Assembly: GCF_905475465.1 (NCBI RefSeq)
Contig: NC_062236.1
Location: 7,078,001-7,142,000 of the forward strand
Direction: 5' to 3'
Origin: Pieris napi
Taxonomy: Eukaryota > Arthropoda > Insecta > Lepidoptera > Pieridae
Length of the DNA stretch: 64,000 nucleotides
In this document: in pieces, positions 26,822 through 38,099 of the stretch
Numbering within the stretch: the stretch's first letter is position 1
Layout of the letters: every line of letters begins with the position of its first letter
Position numbers and translations under genes: made by a program
Notes under the pieces: generated by a model
The model's input: only the letters and a program-made list of their open reading frames with translations
Databases searched by the model: none
Told to the model about the DNA's origin: nothing

Positions 26822-27198
26822 AGATGTTTTGTGTGATTACAGTTTGATTCTTATAAAATAAATTATGAATTTAACAAATTACGTACAAACATAAGTGGAA
26901 AATATGAACAACAAGACTTTTAGGACACAAATTTTTGGCCTTAACGATCGTATCTGTAAATTCAGGCTATACTATTACTACTAGAGTAGATACTAAGTAG
27001 CAAATATAATAATATGTTCTATTACATGTTTTATGTGATTACAGTTTGACTGAAATAAAATAAATTATCACTTTTAGGTAATTCACAAATAAGATATAAC
27101 ATAGTTGTAAAATATGAACTGAAAGACTGTTAGGACACACATTTTTTTAGTGCTGACGTAACGAATCGAATTCATAAATTCCGACTATAATAATATAT
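26822..27198 (+). repeat. Diverged tandem duplication, two copies about 203 bp apart
   Basis: Copy 1 begins near 26822 and copy 2 near 27024. Shared landmarks in order are 'tgtgattacagtttga', 'aaataaattat', 'aaatatgaac', 'gactnttaggacaca' and a Tyr-rich-looking 'ctat' end. Many substitutions and small gaps separate them. It lies 2 kb upstream of malpha and contains no reading frame. Confidence 0.6.
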
Positions 27199-28020
27199 TC
27201 CTTAATTTTATAAAATTATACTCTTTTAAACATTCAATATAAAATCATTAGGGTCGATCCCGATTCCTAACCCATAAAAATTAATATCACAGAATACAAT
27301 AACTGTCGTTCCCCTATATAAATCGTAACAAGTGGAATCGCAAACAAAGCTTATAATAGGGGAGAATTGCCCACTAACCCTGCCCTCGGCGTAGGCAAAC
27401 CCAGACACTTGTCATCCCGAGGGGTACAATATGTCACTTTGAAATGACGCAAGGTACACCTCATATCTTAGCAATCCATTGTTATAAACGTTTTATATCT
27501 TCTTCACATGAGAACTGGACTCGAGGAACCCATGAAAATGATTAACCGTGTCTGAAATGAAAAAAATATTACTGCTATTGAAGCCCACATTTCATCATCA
27601 ATAACAATCATCCATTTGAGACATAGGATCTTTTAGATATCGATATATACAGGTAACTTAAATCCCTCATATCTCTCACAATTCTATGGTAATTATCAGA
27701 TCTCATCTAACACACGATTGCCCATAATTTGCGTAATTAACAAAAATACCCCAATCATCACTAATAACATCAAAATGGCCCTAATAGATATTTAATTATA
27801 ACCTTGGTCGAATCCCACTGACCCCTTTTACACTTGTTTACATCTTCATCCCCTCAACCCTCAACGCGCTGATGCATCTAAATGGAATGTTTAATTCCAA
27901 TACCCATACGATTTAATATAAAAAAGCAGAACGCGATCGAACGCTTGCCATCTGTCGTCGTTCCGAATCTCGAATTGCCGAAAAAAAGCTCAATGTGCGA
28001 GCAACCCTGGGAACCTAGAA
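27199..28020. other. Upstream region of malpha, nothing specific
   Basis: No supported exon or repeat was seen between the duplication and the Su(H) site at 28031. Confidence 0.35.
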
Positions 28021-28030
28021 GCGGAGAGTA

Positions 28031-28254
28031 TTCCCACGAACAACCCCTCAATTTTCAATAACCAAATTAGCCTTTGCGTTACCCTATTTCGGATATGAAG
28101 GAGTCGTGAATCTATTCATATCGATAAAAAATATACGCGGTCCTGCTTTAACTACCTGAATTTTTATATATTGGTCCCCTTCGAATGCACGTGTTCAAAG
28201 ATCGTATATTTAAACTGGTATCGTATGTGTGCAAGTTTCGATCACAGCACCTGC
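28031..28254 (-). promoter_or_regulatory. Predicted Su(H) site and proneural E-box upstream of malpha
   Basis: CGTGGGAA lies on the - strand at 28031..28038, and GCAGGTGC, a good proneural bHLH (Achaete/Scute) site, on the - strand at 28247..28254. Bearded-family genes in Drosophila are directly activated by Su(H) and proneural proteins through such sites. The distance to the malpha start is about 1.0-1.2 kb. Confidence 0.45.
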
Positions 28255-28582
28255 CGTCTCTCGCGCACCCCATTGGTTCGGCGATATCACCGCTACACTG
28301 ATTTCTTTTAGACTTAATTTTTTTGGTTACTCTTCGGACATCAAAAAAATCTAACATGTTTGGACTCGAATGAGTTGAAATTTTTGTGTAGGTGGTATTC
28401 TATCTTAATGCTTTCTTTTTATAAACAGTATGATAATGAATCCAAAATTGAACCTCTATAAATCTTATGATGTTTGATAATGGTAATACGAATAAACCAT
28501 AAATCTAGTATCTTGATAAAATAATACAAAATTTGCAAACCTTTTTTATCTAATAAGGTCATCTGACCTTTTATGAATAAGG

Positions 28583-28768
28583 TAGGGTGCATTTCACATT
28601 GCACGCTCAAGTGCACCCTAAACAGAGGGGTCGATTCGACCCCGTGCGACTTGTTGACCCCACTATAATAATCCTATTGTCAACCACGAGCGGGTTAATG
28701 ATGAACATGTGCTGTTTGCCCACGGCTCGTGGTCAACGCGTGACTATCAATGATGTGGTTATCATTGA
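28583..28768. repeat. Run of four short inverted repeats upstream of malpha
   Basis: Four perfect stems follow one another: TAGGGTGCA (28583..28591 with 28612..28620), GGGGTCGA (28627..28634 with 28636..28643), CCACGAGC (28684..28691 with 28725..28732) and TCAATGAT (28747..28754 with 28761..28768). The block ends about 420 bp before the malpha TATA box. Function unknown. Confidence 0.6.
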
Positions 28769-29189
28769 AAGGAATCTCTTATTAGATACAAGTGTAAGGC
28801 AAATATTTGACGTTTTTAATCTATTGTACTTTTCCATAAGTAGGTATTGAAAGTATTGCTGGCAGTAATGAACATAAAAAAGCAAACGCTGAAAATCCTT
28901 TTTTTAAACACAAAATATTTGCAATGCAAAAACTTTTGTTAAAACAATGTACGTACTACGCCGTAGCACTAAATAGTACTAACAGTTACAATTGTAGCAT
29001 ACCGTAGAGCTAACTGTAACTATAGGCAGACGTAACAATGTCACTCTACCTCAATCCAGATTACAATACACAAACCATAATGATATGGCGTTTCATGTTT
29101 ACGAAAAACATAATAGTCGAATATCACCCACACACGCGAGGGAGCTTTTCACATACACACAGCTTTTGTGTTGGGGGCGGCCCGGTGAG

Positions 29190-29222
29190 TATAAATGCGA
29201 CGCGCGGCCGATCAGCCCCACA
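29190..29222 (+). promoter_or_regulatory. malpha core promoter
   Basis: A TATA box, TATAAAT, at 29190..29196 lies 78 bases before the start codon. Transcription probably starts at the A of ACATTCCC (29222), 32 bases downstream, or at the TCAG at 29212..29215. The 5' UTR would be under 60 bases, typical of the compact E(spl)-C genes. Confidence 0.7.
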
Positions 29223-29267
29223 TTCCCGCTCGTTTACTCACTTGCAACACACGCTCTCACATCTAAA

Positions 29268-29741
29268 ATGTCTCTATACGCGAACAACGAATACATCATC
29301 TCAACAAACAACTCGATCAACGAGAACAAATATAACAGTGAAAAAATGAAGAACAGTGTCTTCAAAGCGCTATTAAAGCCTTTAATGAGAATCATCAAGA
29401 AAACAACGAAGCGATCTCCCGCCAAAATGATTGACACGTGCATCGAGGCTGAGCAAAACTCGTGCAACGAAGCGCTCGAACGCAAGATCTTCAATGACAT
29501 GGAGGCCTGCCAGTCCACCGCCTTCCTCGTCTGCAACAAGGACGAGTCCTACGACCTTGTGCCAGTTTCTCGTGAAGACTTCTACATCCCCGTGCACTTT
29601 GCCCGCACTGACGCCGGCACCTTCTTTTGGACCACAGTATCCAAATCGGATTCTGACTTCGCAGCGGCCCACTATTACACCGAGTGCCAAACCGCCGAAC
29701 AGCAATACCCAGCTATGCAAGACCGTTGGGTTCAAGCTTAA
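29268..29741 (+). CDS. E(spl)malpha-BFM: Bearded-family protein, E(spl)malpha/m4-like
   Basis: This is a 157-residue intronless gene for a Bearded-family protein. In Drosophila these bind the E3 ligase Neuralized and block endocytosis of the Notch ligand Delta, so they tune Notch signalling in the signal-sending cell. Family hallmarks are in order: a basic amphipathic helix (residues about 27-53, rich in Lys/Arg, KALLKPLMRIIKK), the Neuralized-binding NxxN-type motif (CNEALE, 66-71), the conserved PVHFARTDAGTFFWTT block (108-123) and the C-terminal DRWVQA (152-157). The ATG at 29268 (context aaaATG) is chosen because it follows the TATA box at a sensible distance; upstream codons in the frame would lie before the predicted transcription start. 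An internal ATG at codon 27 is a possible alternative. The family assignment is firm; malpha versus m4 is not separable by eye. Confidence 0.93.
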   Translation: MSLYANNEYIISTNNSINENKYNSEKMKNSVFKALLKPLMRIIKKTTKRSPAKMIDTCIEAEQNSCNEALERKIFNDMEACQSTAFLVCNKDESYDLVPVSREDFYIPVHFARTDAGTFFWTTVSKSDSDFAAAHYYTECQTAEQQYPAMQDRWVQA

Positions 29742-29767
29742 TCATCTTCCAAAACAACAATCCAAGT

Positions 29768-29968
29768 GTCTTCCGAAACCAGTGCTGCTGTTTCAAAATC
29801 GTCTGTGATCTTAGCTTTAATATAATTCTATGGTGCCATATAGAATTTAGATTTAGGTATGGGCTTCCAGCGCGTGATAACTCCATAAAGCTTTAATTAC
29901 ACTGTGTTGTGATATTTTATTGTATAAAGTAATGTAGGATCTGTATGTGATCATGCTTTTAAGCTTTA
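29768..29968 (+). promoter_or_regulatory. malpha 3' UTR miRNA-target motifs (GY-, K- and Brd-boxes)
   Basis: After the stop codon come a GY-box GTCTTCC (29768..29774), K-boxes TGTGAT (29804..29809, 29908..29913, 29946..29951) and Brd-boxes AGCTTTA (29813..29819, 29889..29895, 29962..29968). In Drosophila these three motifs mediate miRNA repression of Brd and E(spl) transcripts (GY by miR-7, K by the miR-2/miR-11 seed group, Brd by miR-4/miR-79). All are in the sense orientation. Confidence 0.85.
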
Positions 29969-30019
29969 ATTGTCTAATGTGTTAACTTATTTATACTGTA
30001 TACAAATTTTGAAGGTTAA

Positions 30020-30025
30020 AATAAA
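30020..30025 (+). terminator. malpha polyadenylation signal
   Basis: AATAAA, 279 bases after the stop and downstream of the last Brd-box. Confidence 0.6.
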
Positions 30026-30059
30026 AATGATATGAAAATTATTACTTTCTTTCCTTTCT

Positions 30060-32815
30060 CCACCTTCAAAACAAATGCTTCCTACAAAGACGTAAAGAAT
30101 ATTAAAGTAATACAAGAATAACCAGTCAAGTTAACGTTAAGTAAGGAATATTAGTTTCAAAGTAGTCAGACAAGTTTGGCTCGGGCTGTGGCGGGAAGTT
30201 GGCTCGAGCCACAGATAACATAGGTATACAATCTATATTGTAAACTCTATAGTAGCACGTGCAGTGGACCAGCTACTGGATTCTTAATGGTCATTTTTTA
30301 TACTGTCCGTTTCTTTTTGTTAACATTAATCTTGATAGCTATTTCTGATTGACGAGAGATGATTAGATATTTAATAGCTTGTAGGGAATTCAATCTTCAA
30401 TATTCTTTTTGTACCGAGACAAAATTATTAAGTTTGATTCTTTATCTCCTGTATTGCGTATTGAAATGATTGATTTTTATCTACAGAGCCTTAATTTAAA
30501 TACAAAAATTATATATTACAAATTATTTTAAAATTTACTATTTCTATTGAGTTAAAATTTTAATTTTATTAATCTCTAGCAGATTATAAAATAAAGGTCC
30601 TATTTGTACATTATTTTAAACCTATTTTGTAAAGATTTAATTAAATTTAAGAATATACAGCAGATAAAACCTGCAAAAAATTATCTAAATATAATTTTGG
30701 TGAATGTAAGTTCAATTATTAGGAAACATATTTACTTAGTCAATGATTTAGTTTTTCATACAGGTGATTGTTTGAACTTAAAGCAAATTATGGAGAAATC
30801 TTTGCAGCTCTATTGTTGTTATTAGTTCACGGTAAATGAGGCAAAGTCTTTAGACGGCGAAAGCATTTTTAAGGTCTTTGCCTAATAACAAGCGCGAACT
30901 TACCCCAACTATCTAATTCTCGCCCACCTACAAACATCTACATCTCATGCCTAATCTCGTGCCTAATGTCCCAATAACTGAATATTTTACAATAAAACCT
31001 GTAAAATAATGGATAAAAAACACAGTAGCAGCAATTAATTACTTTCATGCGAGTAATTTATAAAAACGCATCCCATCATTCACGATAAAATTGCGATGCA
31101 AATTGTGCAACCTTAAAAAGCAAGTCCTGACTTGTCCCAACCTGTCGATGGTTTTATATAGAAAAACGTGCGCAAACAATTCTGTTATTTTACTATACAA
31201 TAGTACTATTAACAATATCGTGCACGTGCATTTTCAATGAAATCCCGTGAAATACATGTAAAAATAGACCACTGTTGGCAGCGCAGCGTGCTACGTAGTG
31301 TTTTACTAAGTAGTCATTGTTACTTTTCTATGCATAGACCATTGAATCGTACATTCGGTAATGCATAGTTAGACTTTGAATCGACGTTGATACGGGTTCA
31401 CATTTAGTAGTTTTATAATTGATTAGGTACTAAAAATATGATTTATCTACATTATAATTAAATAAATTCAATGCAATCATGCAGAAATCCTTACTTTTCC
31501 GATAAAAAACAAGTTTCACAATTTCGTGTGAACCAATTACGAGGCGAGAAATTCTAAATTGACAAACAAATTTGCATATGTCCTATGCCACGATATCAGA
31601 ACCTGATATGTAAATTGTGAGCTATTGATTAAAAAGCCGTCGAGTGATACCGCTAGGCGCCCAGTTGTCATAATCAGGCGCAAGTAATACGTAGGTAGGA
31701 CCGGTATAAATACAAGCCAAGATCCGTGAGAATTTCGGGCAGATGTACAATTCCTTGACGGTGTTTTTTTCTTCGACTTTCATAATAATTCGACGTTTCG
31801 AGTCGTGACTCATCGATGCATTGTTATTTAACCCATGCACGTGTTCAGTTGGACTCTCGGGTTAGAAAGGATTTTTTGCAACCCTTATTTAAAATTCCGC
31901 AACTCTTGCGAAATTTGGGTTAATTTTTTTACAATTTCGAATGCACGTGTGGCATTGTTAAGAATGCAAATCTTGCGCGTGTACAGAATTTCGAGGATAT
32001 TCAATAGTATATATTATATTAATTGTTGCCACAATAATTATCTATAGAATCGACAATTTAATTTGAACAGTTAAAAGATACAGAAATAAACGAACAATAC
32101 AGCGATGAAATGCTGCCAGCGTTAAAGATACACTGCCACAGAGACCAAACTTTTTAAATATGTTTGAATTTTTTTTTTATTAAATTTTTAATTAGTTTTA
32201 TTTTTACTATGTTGATTAAGAAAATTGTAAATACTCTATATTTTTTTGTTAAGTTACATGAATAAATAATTAACATATAACAGTGATAAAGACTATCTAT
32301 GTAAAATGTGTACTAATTTATTTACAGTTAAAATGGAGGAATCAATCCTGTTTTTCAGCCGGTTTGAACTTTGAAGTATAATTACGATTATCTTTATAAA
32401 AAGCAAATAAGCCAGCAATAAGTAACTAATAGAGCTCATAATGAATTACAGTTCGTTTTTTATCAATTACGAAGCCTTTTAGTGATATCACACATGGAGA
32501 TTCAATTAATTAGAGTAAGTCGAGACCGTATCGAGTGTCTTGTTCGTGAATTGTTCTTGCCAATAAAATGTATTTTTCGTAATTATAGATATGATTATTT
32601 AAAAAAAATACAAAACACATTATTTGACGTTGATTAAAAATTTAACATAAAAATTATTTCCACTGTAATCACAGCATGGGCACACAAAGAGACATTAAAA
32701 TTAGGAATTTTTCAATAGTACTTTTCTTTTAAAGTTTTTTTGCCTACATGCTATACACACAATAATATAAATTTCTTTCGTATTTCAAATCATACCTCTG
32801 AAATATTTCTGATCC
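30060..32815. other. Intergenic with two palindromic GCACGTGC sites
   Basis: No gene is supported. GCACGTGC occurs at 30255..30262 and 31222..31229. This is the core of the ESE-type sequence bound by E(spl)/HES repressors. A CGTGAGAA (weaker Su(H) match) lies at 31725..31732. Binding is only predicted. Confidence 0.35.
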
Positions 32816-32819
32816 AATT

Positions 32820-32945
32820 TGATTTAGGGTCCTTCAAGAAAATTGCGTACCAATTCTTAAAAGACCGGCAACGCACTTGTGAGCCTTTCGGAAATGTGAG
32901 TATCCATGCCCGTTTGCCCCCTGTTCTATTAAAAAACCGTCAATA
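32820..32945 (+). repeat. Jockey/CR1-like LINE 3'-end fragment
   Basis: Translates to the very end of the ORF2 protein (FKKIAYQFLKDRQRTCE) and continues into the family 3' tail 'ccgtttgccccctgttcta' plus an A-run. Same family as 25345..25900. Confidence 0.7.
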
Positions 32946-34400
32946 GAAAAATATCGGCGAATTAGATAGGCCATATCTAAGCTATGATTACAATACTATA
33001 TCAAAGTAGGTACTCCCATAAGGTCGTTGATGAATAGTTCATCTACGTTCAATACACCTGAATAATGTAAGAGTGAGATCATCTTATGTTTGTTCAGATG
33101 TTACCAGTTACCACTGATACACTTTGAGCATGCGTCAGCGCAATTATTATTTCTTAAGGGTTTGTTATTTAAATTATTTATTTTTGGATAAGCGCCGAAT
33201 TAATTGTTTTGTGAAGTAAATTTAATAGTAACACTTGTACTCTAAATGCGCCTTACTTAAAATATTTTATAGTAGCAATAAATAATTAGTAACTATAGGT
33301 AGCAACTCACAGGACTATACTCTCAATCAATACTAATATAAATTAAAAGTATTTTTATAAATTTTGTTACATACATAATCTATCTATATTATATATAACT
33401 GGTTTAATATGTATGTAACATGCAAAAAGCATATGCATATTTAAATTCAATTCCCGTTAATCTTAAGTATCGCTTTCCAATCAAAATAAACAAAATGTTA
33501 ACTAAAAGTGAAGATCAGCATGCAACAGTTCCACCGCGTTAGTTTAAAATGCTATTTCCAAATATATTATACAGTTGTATACTCCTTAATAAGAACAAAT
33601 AAAACGATGACTCAGAAATATAGCAAACAATGAGATTACACAACTGATAATAATAAATTGAATGAACTCAATAACAGTATTTAGTGCAAATAAAAGAATT
33701 AGTCACATTTAAAACCGTCAATTTTAATGCATGCTTTGTATTATCTAAAACTATTGCAAAGGATACCTGTTCTCTGAGTCGTCCATTAAGGGATCTTTGT
33801 AGGTTAATCATTATAACACAGCTATATTAAAGCTAAAGATACAACTATGCGTTGGTAAATTATGCCCAGTTTTCAAAATGTCAGTCGAATTACTGAAAAC
33901 TAAACATTTTTAGTTTGTTTTATATGAGATTATTGATTAAAATCTTATATTAGAAATTCATTTTAATTTTTGAATTATTTTGTTCCATACTTGTCAAGTC
34001 TGTTTCATGTTGCCTAGCTTATTAGGGCAGTAATCATTTAAACAACTCAATTTAGGCTTCACCAGAGAGGTATTTGACATTTAATCATTAAATATCTGCT
34101 GATCTTTTCAGAAATGGGACATAATAATTATAGGCATTAGGAATTCAAATTGTTTACCAACTTCATCTACCTACATTAGGACTTGTTTGGAATAGCACAA
34201 AAAGGATATATCTTAGAGGATGGTTGCCGGATTTTAGTAGTATTGGAGAAACAAGAAGAATAAAATGATTATTAATTTTTAATACATGACTGTTTATAGC
34301 TGTAAGATAACAAGTAAAATTTAAAATAGTTTTTAGAACGATAGTGCCTTACTGCATTTTTAACCATAAATTGGCAATTCGACTGAGGGCTCTTCTAGAA
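32946..34400. other. Intergenic, no gene recognised
   Basis: No supported exon, RNA gene or repeat was seen. Confidence 0.4.
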
Positions 34401-34404
34401 AAGA

Positions 34405-34438
34405 TATATATATATATCTGACTATATATATATCTTTA
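34405..34438. repeat. Palindromic (TA)n tract
   Basis: Two TA runs, flanked by AAAGA on the left and TCTTT on the right, form a self-complementary stem. Simple-sequence DNA. Confidence 0.7.
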
Positions 34439-34444
34439 TAGCAT

Positions 34445-34550
34445 AGTCTTTAAAGGCACGCAACGCACTTGCAGCCTTCTGACACAGTGCCTTGATATCA
34501 CTTCATATCATATGCGCCCTGCCCTTTTGCCATTATTTTATAGAAGAAAA
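34445..34550 (+). repeat. Jockey/CR1-like LINE 3'-end fragment
   Basis: Contains 'cgcaacgcacttgcagcc' and 'cctgcccttttgcc' followed by an A-rich tail, as in the other copies. Truncated and non-coding. Confidence 0.55.
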
Positions 34551-34562
34551 AAAGATAGAAGT

Positions 34563-35560
34563 CATGCTGTTAGTTAGCAAGCATGTAGAACTAAGTCACC
34601 TTTAAGACATGCTTTATTTATTGGCAGTAATTAAATGTAGTTTTTCTTTTAACTCACACATGACTCTGGTAACGCGATTAACATGCTGTTAGTTAATTAG
34701 TACGAAAACTATGTTAGATTTTAGCCATGCTCTATAAATTTGAATTAAAAACAATCGCGTTGTCTTTTTATCCCTTTTCCCTGATTTACCTATAGACATA
34801 TATCTTACTTTGCGAACCATATTCAGTTTTCATGCTATTAGTTAATTTGTAGAAAAACTATGTTAGATTTTAGCCATGCTATAGTCTATACTCGTATAAA
34901 TTGGCATTTAAAAAGCAATCGCGTTGTCTTTTTATCCTTTTTCCCTGAATTATAAACATACTCTTACTTTACGAATCACATTCAGTTTTCATGCTGTTAG
35001 TAAACTTGTACGAAAACTATACACTTACTATAAATTGGCATTAAAAAAACAATCGTGTTGTCTTTTTATTCTTATTCCCTGAATTATAAATATATCCCAT
35101 CCCATACACGAATCACATGCAGTTTTCATGCTGTTAGTTATTTTGTAAAAAAACTATGTTATTTTTAGCCATGCTATATAAATTGGCATTAAAAAAACAA
35201 TCGCGTTGTCTTTTTATTCTTATTCCCTGAATTAAAAACATATGTCTTACTTTACGAATCACATTCAGTTTTTATGCTGTTAGTTAATTTGTACGAAAAC
35301 AATGTTATTTTGAGGCCATGCTATATAAATTGGCATTGAAAAAAGCAATCATGTTGCTTGCTTTATTATTCTCTGAATCATACAATCTCTTAAACATTAT
35401 AAATCACATGTAGTTTTCATGCTGTTAGTATATTTGTACCAAAACTATCTTACTTTTAAACCTTGCTATAAAAAAACTGGCGTTACGACTTGAAGGTGTA
35501 TTCAGTTCGGTAACTCGGAATCAGGAAAAGTTATTTGCATGCTGTTAGTTTGTGTATAAA
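34563..35560 (+). repeat. Diverged tandem array, about 8 units of 120-160 bp
   Basis: The anchor 'catgctgttagt' (with single changes) recurs at 34563, 34682, 34831, 34990, 35127, 35273, 35418 and 35538. Most units also share 'aactatgtta', 'agccatgctata', 'taaattggcatt', 'aacaatcgcgttgtcttttt' and 'cacattcagtttt' in the same order. The outer units are the most degraded. No unit encodes a protein. Unit lengths differ through small indels. I do not recognise the family. Confidence 0.9.
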
Positions 35561-36990
35561 ACTACTGTGTAACTACTGTTAATTAGTGTGTAAAACTACT
35601 ATGTACTCTTAATTATTAGATATAAACACAGCTTTACAAATATTATAAGTTAATAATTTAAGCTTTGTTTATTACCACATCGGTAAAATTTCTGGAGATA
35701 AACAGAAAATTTCATTTAAACAGATAAATTAATGCAATTGTGGTAATAAAACATAGAATATTTGTCCACATATATGATGATATAAATAGATTTAAAACAT
35801 TGAATATGTGTCGTATAAGTTAGTATTACGAAAAAAAGTGTGTATACTCCGCAGTCAGCAACGAACTATAATTAACACATCACTAACATTGAAGCAGGAT
35901 ATTTGCTGTTAATTTGTGGTACACTTTTCATTTCACATTCACAAAGATTATTATTTAGAACTTTTCACGAACCACATTTTCACATTGCACTTTTCACTAA
36001 ACACTTGACACAATAATATATTATTGTATTATATAACTAATATTTTTGATTTATTTAAAAAAATATTTTAAATAATTTATATGACGAAGAACTGTTACTT
36101 CCTGCTTGATGACGCAAAAATAACTGATCAGGCAACGGTAAATCCTCTAAATTTATACAATTATCACCCTATATGTATAAGACTTTCTCACGGTACCGAA
36201 AATCTTACACTTTGACCCTCAAAATCTATTGTTTGCAAAATAATTGTCTTCCTACTCCCCTTCGTATCTTCGCACGACGAGTGGTTCAATTAATTGCCGT
36301 TAGATGGCAGTATTGAAAATTTTGTTATCACAAGATTTTCGTTTATTGATATGTTTAATGTTTACATATTTACGTTTATACATATTAAGGTTGTTTAATT
36401 TTACATTATTACATCTTGAATCAATAAGTCAAGGAACTAATTTTTGTTAGTCACAGTTTTGTCATAAAAAATCATTATTACTAAACGTACAAAACATGCT
36501 CCACATTAAAAAGGTTATTTATAAAAATCCTACTTCAACGAAACAATAGAAGCCTGTTAGTGACCCGTGCGCAAGCGCATGACTTTTCACTCACAATTAC
36601 CCGAACAATGACATAATGGCATTGTTTCCTCTTCACACAAAATTACAGATAAGCGTGCGCAGATTATGTTTGTTTAATGATTTTGACATTTACAAGCTTG
36701 GTTAGGCAAGTTATTGTTCAGTGTTCACATTATATTGGTAGATATTTTTCATAGATATGACTTAAAAGCTTAAACTTACTTATATTATTCAAATGTTACG
36801 TGTATTAAGTAATGTATTATTTATTGGATTACATTTAGTAGGTAAATAAAAATAATTCTCACATAATACAGAAGGTAATATCATATTCAGTATTTAAACC
36901 GACGTATATGCCACAAAATGCTTGCAAAAAGATCCAATAATTAAATTATAGTACAAATTGGTTATCTAAATAATCGGTGGACGGCTGCTC
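35561..36990. other. Intergenic, no gene recognised
   Basis: AT-rich DNA between the tandem array and the Su(H) array. Only weak Su(H)-like matches (TTCTCACG at 36185, TTCTCACA at 36856) were seen. Confidence 0.35.
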
Positions 36991-36999
36991 GGCTCGGGC

Positions 37000-37021
37000 C
37001 GTGGGAAATAGCGACAGTTGT
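37000..37021 (+). promoter_or_regulatory. Predicted Su(H) + E-box composite 1
   Basis: CGTGGGAA at 37000..37007, a 6-base spacer, then the E-box ACAGTTGT at 37014..37021. Its layout is shared with 37597 and 46051. It sits in a locally GC-rich patch in AT-rich DNA. Confidence 0.55.
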
Positions 37022-37575
37022 GCGCGTGGCTGCTCCCATTATTCAGAATGAGATATTACCATACGTTGGTTATTCATACTGCGAACTAAATTGATCTTTA
37101 TGTTAGATAAACTGTTCTAATATATATACTTGTTTTTGTTCAGAGTGTAGAGATAGATTTTTCTAGATTTAATTTAATAGCTCCAGATATCGTAAGTAAG
37201 ATCTTCGTTAAAGTTTTAATACAACAAGTGTCTTGTTGAAGGAAATTTACGAATGCAATTAAAACAATGAAAAGCTGTGATTTTTTAAATATTTCTGTAG
37301 GTTTCTTAATATATACTCGTACATAGTAATAACATTTTAATATCAAAATATATCTCAACCGGATTAATTTATTACTTGGCTCACACTGCGTCGGATCATA
37401 AAGTTTTTATGGATTATTTTAGTAATTATTTAACTACAAACAAGACGTTTCTGATTAGATTAAACAAGAAACGTAATTTCAAAAGCTCATACTACATACA
37501 TACCAAATTAAGGGGGCTACCTGCATAATTTTTTATACAATATAATTAGCAATCATAACACGACTGCATAATGGA

Positions 37576-37646
37576 GTCGGGCGGGTGTCTTTGGGTCGTG
37601 GGAAACGACGACAGTTGCGCGCGATTACTCGCGACACCTGCCCGAC
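37576..37646 (+). promoter_or_regulatory. Predicted Su(H) + E-box composite 2 inside a long inverted repeat
   Basis: CGTGGGAA at 37597..37604, a 6-base spacer, then ACAGTTGC at 37611..37618. Flanking arms at 37576..37589 and 37633..37646 are complementary at 13 of 14 positions; the right arm holds a proneural-type site ACACCTGC (GCAGGTGT on the - strand). The octamer itself is centred in a smaller palindrome, GTCGT-GGGAA-ACGAC. Confidence 0.6.
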
Positions 37647-38050
37647 GCGAGCGAAATTCAAATTTGGAATTGAATTCATTATCTACTTTTAAGAACTTTG
37701 TTTATTCCACTTTCTAATTCAGTGTTTTGATTTGCCAAATTATTAAATTTATTCACAAATATTGTTAGTATAGACCTAGGTAATCTAAATGATTAAGAAT
37801 AAATATGAGCTAATTAATACCTGAGTATTATTTATCAAGTGCTTATGAAAAGCACACTGCAACGAAAACGAATTTTTTTACATGTTATTCGTCCCAAATA
37901 ACCGCCAATAAATCGAGAAGCCCCTGTGTGCCTTAACGTCCGTTAACGTAATCTTTCAATGCGTCATCCCATAGATCCGCTAAGTCCAAGAGTTTTTTGT
38001 GCGCGCGCGTCGATCACGCATAAGTGCATCGCTCGCGACATATGGCGCGT

Positions 38051-38099
38051 GGATCGTGGGAACGATCCGCTCAAACGCAATGTGTGCTTCTTTCAACTG
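38051..38099 (+). promoter_or_regulatory. Predicted Su(H) site in a palindrome, with E-box
   Basis: CGTGGGAACG at 38055..38064 lies within GGATCG-TGGGAA-CGATCC (38051..38068). A CAACTG E-box follows at 38094..38099 and a CATATG precedes at about 38039. No TATA box or reading frame accompanies it. Confidence 0.5.

Noticed and set aside
29085..29267. 61-codon N-terminal extension of the malpha frame
   Set aside because: It spans the TATA box and precedes the predicted transcription start; family members start near MSLY-like residues.
29382..29735. 117-residue antisense frame opposite malpha
   Set aside because: It is a shadow of the codon structure of malpha, with no family resemblance.
34563..35560. 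CRISPR array
   Set aside because: Repeats are 120-160 bp, diverged and eukaryotic in context; there are no short identical repeats with unique spacers.
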